Below, piece by piece: positions 5,206 to 8,896 of a stretch of 8,896 nt of DNA (position 1 is its first letter; the number at the start of each line of letters is the position of its first letter). The notes beneath the pieces were generated by a model. The model saw only the letters and a program-made list of their open reading frames with translations, was not told where the DNA came from and did no database searches. The position numbers and the translations under genes are program-made. Source of the stretch: GWB1-39-12 sp964435575 (GTDB lineage Bacteria > Patescibacteriota > Microgenomatia > UBA8517); contig CAYSZS010000033.1 of NCBI GenBank assembly GCA_964435575.1, positions 1-8,896 of the forward strand. The letters run 5' to 3'.

Positions 5206-5651
5206 AAATCTATCTTGGTTCAGATCACAGAGGATTCTTACTTAAAGAAAAGATTGCCAAGTGGCTTTTTGAATGGGGATATGAGTTTTTAGACGTCGGA
5301 GCAGAAAATTTAGATCCTGGTGATGATTACACCAAGTATGCTTCGGAAGTTGCATCGCTTGTTTCTAAAAATGAAAAATCAAAAGGAATACTACTTTGTG
5401 GCAGCGGGGTAGGGGTGGATATAGTTGCTAATAAATTTGACGGAGTTAGAGCTTCAATCGGAAAGTCGGTTGCGCAAGTTAAAGCAGGTCGACGCGATGA
5501 TGATATGAATGTACTGGTAATTGCGGCGGATTATACGAAAGAGGAGGAAGCAAAAGAGATGACTAGAGCTTTTTTAGAAACAAAGTTTGACGAAAATGAA
5601 AGGCATAAAAGAAGGCTTCAAGATATCAAAAAAATCGAAGCGAATAACTAG
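5202..5651 (+). CDS. rpiB: Ribose-5-phosphate isomerase B (RpiB/LacAB family)
   Basis: A 149-residue Rossmann-like isomerase that interconverts ribose 5-phosphate and ribulose 5-phosphate. Motifs are GSDHRG (D8, H9), the anion-binding and catalytic LLCGSGVGVDIVANK (C66, G67-G71) and GVRAS (R83). In E. coli RpiB the C66-type cysteine is the base that moves the proton. The later 'HND.NVL' motif is RRDDDMNVL here (97-105), so the usual histidine that helps ring opening is replaced by aspartate. H9 or another residue may compensate, or substrate preference may differ within the family. The length matches typical RpiB (~150). The start overlaps the small membrane protein gene by ATGA. It is the third gene of the tpiA operon, ending 44 nt before pgk. 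Confidence 0.92.
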   Translation: MKIYLGSDHRGFLLKEKIAKWLFEWGYEFLDVGAENLDPGDDYTKYASEVASLVSKNEKSKGILLCGSGVGVDIVANKFDGVRASIGKSVAQVKAGRRDDDMNVLVIAADYTKEEEAKEMTRAFLETKFDENERHKRRLQDIKKIEANN

Positions 5652-5665
5652 TTTGTTCTTGCATA

Positions 5666-5693
5666 CTACACGTTACTTACTACATACTACATG
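5666..5693. repeat. Four degenerate CTACNNN heptamers before pgk
   Basis: CTACACG (5666-5672), TTACTTA (5673-5679), CTACATA (5680-5686) and CTACATG (5687-5693) run in exact 7-nt register up to the pgk start. They fill most of the 44-nt rpiB-pgk spacer and match the heptamers beside the assembly gap. TTGCAT (5659-5664) followed 16 nt later by TACATA could act as a weak promoter made from the repeat. Confidence 0.7.
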
Positions 5694-5695
5694 TG

Positions 5696-6712
5696 ATGAA
5701 TCTTCCGAAACTTACCGACCTTGACGTTTCTGGGAAAAGAGTGATTGTTCGTATGGATTTGGATGTGGAGGATGATTATACAAGATTGGAATTTGCGGAA
5801 GAGACCCTCGACTATCTTGTCAGCAAGATGGCAAGACTAATTATTATTGGTCATAAAGGCAGGCCCGAAGGAGAAAGGTTGCCCGAGTTGTCTTTGGCTC
5901 CGATTGCTTCTGTTCTCGGGGGAGTTGTGGGCGAGAAAGTCAATTTCTTCCACGACATTGTCGGTTATGAAGTGGAAAAGCGAGCGAAGACGTTAGGAGA
6001 AGGTGAGATATTGCTTCTTGAGAATTTGAGATTTGAAGCTGGTGAAGAAAGTAACGATGAAGCTTTTTCGAAAGATTTGGCCAGCTTAGGTGAGGTTTAT
6101 GTAAATGAAGCGTTTGCGGTTTCGCATAGAGAGCATGCTTCGATCGTTAGACTTCCAAAATATTTACCTCATGCCGCGGGTTTTCGTTTCGAAAAAGAGG
6201 TGGAAAACTTAAACAAAATCTTGGAAAATCCTAAAAGACCGGTTGTTTTAATCATTGGTGGAATAAAAGAAGATAAAGTCGAATATATAAAAAGTTTTAC
6301 TAAGATTGCCGACAAAATATTGGTCGGCGGAAGGCTTCCGATACTATTTGGTGATGAAAATCCCGATCCAAGCAAAGTTATTATGGCCCAGCTTATTCCT
6401 GATAAAGAGGACATAACGCTTAATACAATAGAAAAGTTTAAAGAAGAAATTGCCAAATCCGGTACAATTGTTGTTGCCGGAGTTCAAGGCAAATACGAAG
6501 ACGAAGGTCACAAACAAGGAAGTTTAGAGGTTTTTAATGCAATTGCTGATTCATCCGCTTTTAAGATTGCAGGAGGAGGAGACGCCGAAGCAGCGATAAC
6601 TGAATTTGGTTTAAATGGGCGCTTTGACTGGATATCTGTCGGAGGCGGAGCCATGCTTGAATTTCTGGCAAAAGGAACTCTTCCCGGAATAAAAGCATTG
6701 ATCGATTCTTGA
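5696..6712 (+). CDS. pgk: Phosphoglycerate kinase, short divergent form
   Basis: 338 residues, against about 390-410 for most PGKs; it transfers phosphate from 1,3-bisphosphoglycerate to ADP. N-domain motifs are RMDLDVED (19-26; usually RvDlNvP, so the Asn is Asp), GHKGRPEG (52-59), LLLENLRFE (106-114) and VNEAFAVSHREHAS (136-149). The hinge has AGFRFEKEVENL (161-172). The C-domain has IIGGIKEDK (186-194), AGGGDAEAAI (292-301) and ISVGGGAMLEFLAKGTLPGI (313-332). The usual WNGPMGVFE segment is replaced by VAGVQGKYEDEG (260-271), and the nucleotide domain is shortened. I chose ATG 5696; a GTG at 5693 is also possible. No Shine-Dalgarno is present. Its last 81 bp (6632-6712) are the prototype of the three tails found downstream. 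Confidence 0.93.
   Translation: MNLPKLTDLDVSGKRVIVRMDLDVEDDYTRLEFAEETLDYLVSKMARLIIIGHKGRPEGERLPELSLAPIASVLGGVVGEKVNFFHDIVGYEVEKRAKTLGEGEILLLENLRFEAGEESNDEAFSKDLASLGEVYVNEAFAVSHREHASIVRLPKYLPHAAGFRFEKEVENLNKILENPKRPVVLIIGGIKEDKVEYIKSFTKIADKILVGGRLPILFGDENPDPSKVIMAQLIPDKEDITLNTIEKFKEEIAKSGTIVVAGVQGKYEDEGHKQGSLEVFNAIADSSAFKIAGGGDAEAAITEFGLNGRFDWISVGGGAMLEFLAKGTLPGIKALIDS
6632..6712 (+). repeat. pgk tail 1: the resident, functional 3' end
   Basis: This segment encodes ISVGGGAMLEFLAKGTLPGI followed by KALIDS and the stop. It is the reference for tails 2-4. The 33-nt core at 6655-6687 matches tail 3 at 28 positions, and all five differences are synonymous (CTG/TTA, ACT/ACG, CTT/TTA). Confidence 0.9.
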
Positions 6713-6737
6713 CATATAACTATATATATAATAATAT
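6709..6737 (+). promoter_or_regulatory. Promoter of the toxin-antitoxin module, overlapping the pgk stop
   Basis: A perfect TTGACA (6709-6714) includes the pgk TGA stop. A 17-nt spacer and TAATAT (6732-6737) follow, 9 nt before the antitoxin ATG (6747); an exact TATAAT also lies at 6727-6732 but with short spacing. The predicted transcript is almost leaderless and no Shine-Dalgarno is seen. The AT-alternating stretch 6714-6737 could also hold the antitoxin operator. Confidence 0.6.
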
Positions 6738-6746
6738 GTTTCCTAT

Positions 6747-7031
6747 ATGATGACTATTCCTTATATTACTACCGTTGCGGATTTGCAGAGGAAATATAGA
6801 TCTCTGGTTGATAAAATTAGAAAAACCGGAGAGCCTCTTCTAGTGGTTAACAGAGGCAGGGCGGATGTGGTAGTTATGGATGCGTCTACCTATGAGGAGA
6901 AGATGACTAAATTAAGACAGCTTGAAGAAGAATATCTGCTTAAAGTAATGCAGGAGGGCATTGATGAATATAAGAAGGGTAAAACAGTAAAGCTTCAAAA
7001 GGGTAAAACACTCCTCGATTTGTTACAATAA
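6747..7031 (+). CDS. Phd/YefM-type antitoxin
   Basis: A 94-residue protein (93 if the second ATG at 6750 is used) with a PhdYefM N-terminal fold: ITTVADLQRKYRSLVDKI (about 7-24), then the strand pair EPLLVVNRGRADVVVMDASTYEEK (28-51). This 'NRGR.dVVVMd...YE' is typical of the family. The C-terminal half is helical and charged, as expected for the part that wraps the toxin. It should neutralise the downstream RelE-like toxin and repress its own promoter, which lies directly upstream. The toxin gene starts 4 nt after its stop. This pair forms the first cassette after the pgk 3' end. Confidence 0.9.
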   Translation: MMTIPYITTVADLQRKYRSLVDKIRKTGEPLLVVNRGRADVVVMDASTYEEKMTKLRQLEEEYLLKVMQEGIDEYKKGKTVKLQKGKTLLDLLQ

Positions 7032-7035
7032 ATTG

Positions 7036-7296
7036 ATGGAAATTGAAATCTCTTCACATTTTTTAAGAAGAGTAAAAAAACTAACCCCTTCCGAGCAAAG
7101 AAATCTTTCAGAAAAAATAGAAGTTTTTAGAAAAGACCCATATGACTCCCAACTTAAAACTCATGCTCTTAGAGGTAGGTTGAGAGGACTTTTCGCTTTT
7201 TCTTTAAATTATTCAAAGAGAGTGATTTTCACTTATATTGGCAAAAATAAAGCGCTACTTCTCGATTTAGGATCACATGAGGAAGTTTATGTGTAA
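7036..7296 (+). CDS. RelE/YafQ-type mRNA interferase toxin
   Basis: An 86-residue basic protein with the RelE-superfamily layout: helical N-terminus (SSHFLRRVKKLTPSEQRNLSEKI), then HALRGRLRGLFAFSL (43-57), SKRVIFTYIG (60-69) and the ending LLLDLGSHEEVYV (74-86). The H-x-L-x-G, R-V-I-F and G-S-H-E-E-V-Y motifs are those of YafQ/RelE ribosome-dependent or free mRNA-cleaving toxins; H81 and R62 are plausible catalytic residues. The start is ATG 7036; TTG 7033 directly before it is an alternative. There is no clear Shine-Dalgarno; the 4-nt spacing from the antitoxin stop suggests coupled translation. Its stop lies 4 nt before pgk tail 2. Confidence 0.9.
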   Translation: MEIEISSHFLRRVKKLTPSEQRNLSEKIEVFRKDPYDSQLKTHALRGRLRGLFAFSLNYSKRVIFTYIGKNKALLLDLGSHEEVYV

Positions 7297-7300
7297 ATTG

Positions 7301-7373
7301 ATTTCGGTGAGGGTGCATGCTTAGAATTTTTGGCAAATGTACTTTACCCGGAATCGAAACACTAAAAGTTTGA
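7301..7373 (+). pseudogene. pgk tail 2: decayed 3' end of a foreign pgk
   Basis: With two or three single-base repairs this reads ISV-(E/G)G-ACLEFLANGTLPGI then ETLKV and a TGA stop. Single bases are missing near 7308-7312 and in AATG-TACT (7337-7343), so it cannot be translated as such. It lines up with the last 80 bp of pgk, but its C-terminal residues (ETLKV) differ from the resident enzyme (KALIDS). It starts 4 nt after the toxin stop and ends 3 nt before the next ATG. Confidence 0.88.
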
Positions 7374-7376
7374 ACT

Positions 7377-8173
7377 ATGGATATAAGTGTTTTAACTCAA
7401 AATTGCTTTTTCAGTAAAAAAATAAGAAAGGTAAAAAGATTAATTAAAGACAACCCATCGGATGTTTATTGTTTCCAGGAAATAACGGGGAAGGAAGTAG
7501 CAGAAGATCTGAGAAGTGTAGCGGGAACTAATTTTATAATTTCAAATAGCATAAATACGTCTAATTCTTTTATTTCATCCAAATTCCATAACTTGATTTT
7601 TTCTAAGTTTCCAATAGAAGAGTACGGTGAAATAAATTTTGAGAGAGAGAGAGAGAGAGTAAAAGAAATCCTGACAAATTCTCGGGTAAAGCATTGTGGG
7701 TTATAGTTAAGGGTCACAAATCAAAGAACCTAAAGATATATTGCTGTTATTTGAGAGTAAATTATCAGGGGATGTTTGAAAGGAATTTTATATTAAAGAC
7801 TATTCTTGAGGATGCAACTAAATTTAAAGGACCTACCATTATTTGTGGCGATATGAATACAGTAATACCGGATCAGACAAACCACAGGAAACTTGTCAAG
7901 TGGTGGCACAAATTTCCTGATCCAGATCCAAAATTGTTTGGCGATTATGCTTTTAAAAATGAACGTTACTTGTTTTCCGACACAGCTTCAAAGTTTGGTT
8001 TTAAAGAAGTAGCCGATCTTGGTTTAAATACCTGGTGTATTCCTTTTATTCCGATAGAAGCCTTCAACTTGAAGCTTGACTGGATGCTTTACAAAGGGTT
8101 TTCCAGAAGTTCCTACAAGTTAGGCCCTTGGATCGGTGACCACAGGGCAATAATTGGTAAACTGATTGCTTGA
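7377..8173 (+). pseudogene. EEP-family (endonuclease/exonuclease/phosphatase) gene split by a (GA)n frameshift
   Basis: Two overlapping frames together give a complete EEP fold. The first (7377-7706) carries LTQN (N9) and CFQEITG (E35, the metal-binding Glu). The second, open from 7643 to 8173, carries SGKALWVIVKGH, ICGDMNT (7847-7858), LDWMLYKG and the catalytic GDHRAI (about 8135-8152). The junction is the (GA)9G tract at 7641-7659. With one GA unit less the frame runs ERERESKRNPDKFSGKALW and yields about 264 residues, normal for the family. All catalytic motifs survive, so this is phase variation, a recent mutation or an assembly indel rather than old decay. As read, it makes a 109-residue fragment. 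The family cleaves phosphodiesters or phosphate monoesters in nucleic acids, lipids or sugars; the substrate is unknown. ATG 7377 lies 3 nt after the stop of pgk tail 2, with no Shine-Dalgarno. Confidence 0.87.
7641..7659. repeat. Dinucleotide tract (GA)9G within the EEP gene
   Basis: Nine GA units plus a G lie exactly where the two EEP frames meet. Such tracts slip during replication. Eight units, or eleven, put the upstream and downstream halves in one frame; nine do not. Confidence 0.95.
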
Positions 8174-8175
8174 AA

Positions 8176-8241
8176 ATTTCTGAAATAATGCTTGAATTTT
8201 TAGCAAAAGGAACGTTACCCGGCATAAATGCACTTCTTTAG
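8176..8241 (+). pseudogene. pgk tail 3: open 3' end of a foreign pgk
   Basis: Reads without interruption as IS-EI-MLEFLAKGTLPGI followed by NALL and a TAG stop. Compared with pgk tail 1 it lacks 9 nt (the GGG region, 8182-8187), in frame. In the 33-nt core at 8190-8222 it differs from the resident pgk by five synonymous changes and from tail 4 by two bases. It begins 2 nt after the EEP stop and ends 3 nt before the next ATG. Confidence 0.9.
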
Positions 8242-8244
8242 ATT

Positions 8245-8697
8245 ATGGAGGAAACCTTTACATTATCGGACTTTTATCTCGCCATCCCTTTGATTTACAT
8301 CTTTCTTCGATTTGTATTTGTTTACAAAAGGACTTTATTAAGAGATATAAGTTTTTACTTTTCGACCTTAGGGCTTTTATATTACATTTTAATAATGACC
8401 ACAGTTACAAGAGGCATGTTTGTAACAATATTTAAAATTCTTGAAGAGATTGGTATAGAGTTTACTTCAATTTTCGGAATCTTGATTTCACTTATTTTTA
8501 TTCTTCTCAACTATTATTTAGAACATTTGGCACAAAAATCTTCCGGCAAGAATAATTCTGAAAGGATTAAAGTCCTGGCAATTTTTTACTCTTCCATCCT
8601 TATTCCCGCACTTTCAGCCTTTATTCTCCTACTTTTCTTTCTTACAACTTATTTCGTAAGTACATTTATGATAGTTATGATAATCAGGGGATTTTAA
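8245..8697 (+). CDS. Four-helix membrane protein of unknown function
   Basis: A 150-residue, strongly hydrophobic protein with segments at about 9-27, 35-53, 74-92 and 110-147 (the last could be one long or two short helices). Short polar loops include EHLAQKSSGKNNSERIK (93-109), probably cytoplasmic because it is basic. It has no signal peptide, no catalytic motif, and no family that I recognise. The ATG lies 3 nt after the TAG of pgk tail 3, with no Shine-Dalgarno, so it may originally have been translated by coupling to the pgk reading frame. It sits as the third cassette after a toxin-antitoxin pair and an EEP enzyme. A toxin-immunity or effector-membrane role is possible but unsupported. 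Confidence 0.72.
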   Translation: MEETFTLSDFYLAIPLIYIFLRFVFVYKRTLLRDISFYFSTLGLLYYILIMTTVTRGMFVTIFKILEEIGIEFTSIFGILISLIFILLNYYLEHLAQKSSGKNNSERIKVLAIFYSSILIPALSAFILLLFFLTTYFVSTFMIVMIIRGF

Positions 8698-8717
8698 AAC
8701 TTTGCTATGTAAATTAA

Positions 8718-8795
8718 ATCTCGGTTGGTAGTAATGCAACGCTTGAATTTTAAGCAAAAAGAACGTTACCCGGAATTGAGGCTATTAGGATATAG
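8718..8795 (+). pseudogene. pgk tail 4: 3' end of a foreign pgk with a nonsense mutation
   Basis: Reads ISVGSNATLEF, an in-frame TAA (8751), then AKRTLPGIEAIRI and a TAG stop (8793). The glycine of the usual KGT is changed to arginine. It carries T where tail 1 has M (ATLEF/AMLEF), a common PGK variant, so its source differs from the resident gene. The core at 8741-8773 matches tail 3 at 31 of 33 bases. Upstream TTTGCTATG (8701-8709) may be a further decayed part of the match. Its last bases overlap the end of the PIN gene on the other strand. Confidence 0.87.
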
Positions 8796-8896
8796 AATTC
8801 GAAATTCTAGTTTTTCCGAAGAATTTCATTTTAAGAAGCTTTTCATCGTTAGTTAGAAAATAGTCACACCCAGCTTCGGCTGCGGAGTGGAGTTGA
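8785..8896 (-). CDS. PIN-domain protein (VapC-like), 3' end only
   Basis: The minus-strand frame entering from the right edge encodes about 36 residues: QLHSAAEAGCDYFLTNDEK followed by LLKMKFFGKTRISNSIS and a TAA stop. The 'LHsAaeaGcDYFLTNDekLL' pattern is the C-terminal part of PIN domains, where the TND aspartate helps bind the metal; the base just outside the visible codons is compatible with the usual Asp before QLH. PIN proteins are metal-dependent RNases, most often VapC toxins. The rest of the gene and any antitoxin lie beyond the window. Its stop falls inside the end of pgk tail 4, convergent with the cassette genes. Confidence 0.75.
   Translation of the reverse strand, partial: QLHSAAEAGCDYFLTNDEKLLKMKFFGKTRISNSIS
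8793..8809. repeat. Perfect inverted repeat at the end of pgk tail 4
   Basis: TAGAATT-CGA-AATTCTA forms 7-bp arms around 3 nt. It begins with the TAG stop of tail 4 and lies within the last codons of the PIN gene. It could be a small hairpin at the cassette boundary; no U-run makes it a clear terminator on either strand. Confidence 0.6.

Noticed and set aside
6169..6456. Minus-strand open frame of 95 codons
   Set aside because: Antisense to the conserved C-domain of pgk.
7466..7717. Minus-strand open frame of 83 codons
   Set aside because: Antisense shadow of the EEP gene; the LSLSLS stretch is only the GA repeat read in reverse.
6632..8795. Classical integron attC sites or a CRISPR array
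   Set aside because: The repeated units are coding ends of pgk without attC-type paired boxes, and the spacing of 550-870 bp with genes between units excludes CRISPR.

Overview
The window reads as a scaffold from a small-genome bacterium, most likely Patescibacteria (CPR) and probably Microgenomates-like. The grounds are an AT-rich sequence, very compact spacing with ATGA overlaps, many short membrane or signal-peptide proteins without close relatives, an archaeal-type triosephosphate isomerase, a short divergent phosphoglycerate kinase, and several promoters whose -10 box lies only 6-9 nt before the start codon (leaderless mRNAs). TGA behaves as a stop. A run of exactly 100 Ns (4230-4329) marks a scaffold join of unknown length. 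Taxonomy is inferred from style, not from a marker gene.

Left part (1-1721, minus strand): a partial tRNA-Asn, an HNH endonuclease gene just upstream of it, and a two-gene unit made of an ECF-S-like membrane protein (DUF6580 type) and an anchored DUF4430 (transcobalamin-like) protein. The unit is preceded by a well-formed cobalamin riboswitch aptamer (1567-1721). Together these suggest a B12-controlled corrinoid capture and import unit. The membrane-protein gene contains a perfect 7-bp tandem repeat.

Middle (1779-6712, plus strand): a compact VIT1/CCC1-type metal transporter with a small two-helix partner, two envelope proteins (one anchored, one secreted), and two tandem hairpins ahead of a glutaredoxin that runs into the gap. 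A sugar-phosphate cluster follows: triosephosphate isomerase, a small membrane protein, ribose-5-phosphate isomerase B and phosphoglycerate kinase (pgk). Degenerate CTACNNN heptamers lie next to the gap and directly before pgk.

Right part (6632-8896): this is the most unusual region. The last ~65-80 bp of pgk recur three more times downstream (7301-7373, 8176-8241, 8718-8795), each at the end of a small accessory module: a Phd/RelE toxin-antitoxin pair, an EEP-family nuclease/phosphatase-like gene, and a four-helix membrane protein. A PIN-domain gene then enters from the other strand. The tails encode different PGK C-termini (ending KALIDS, ETLKV, NALL and EAIRI), and tail 3 differs from the resident pgk in its conserved core only by synonymous changes. 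They therefore look like ends of foreign pgk genes rather than local copies. I read this as an integron-like array of small cassettes inserted at the 3' end of pgk, each bringing or displacing a pgk tail. No recombinase is visible in the window. The EEP gene is split by a (GA)9 tract; one GA unit fewer would restore the frame, so it may be phase-variable.
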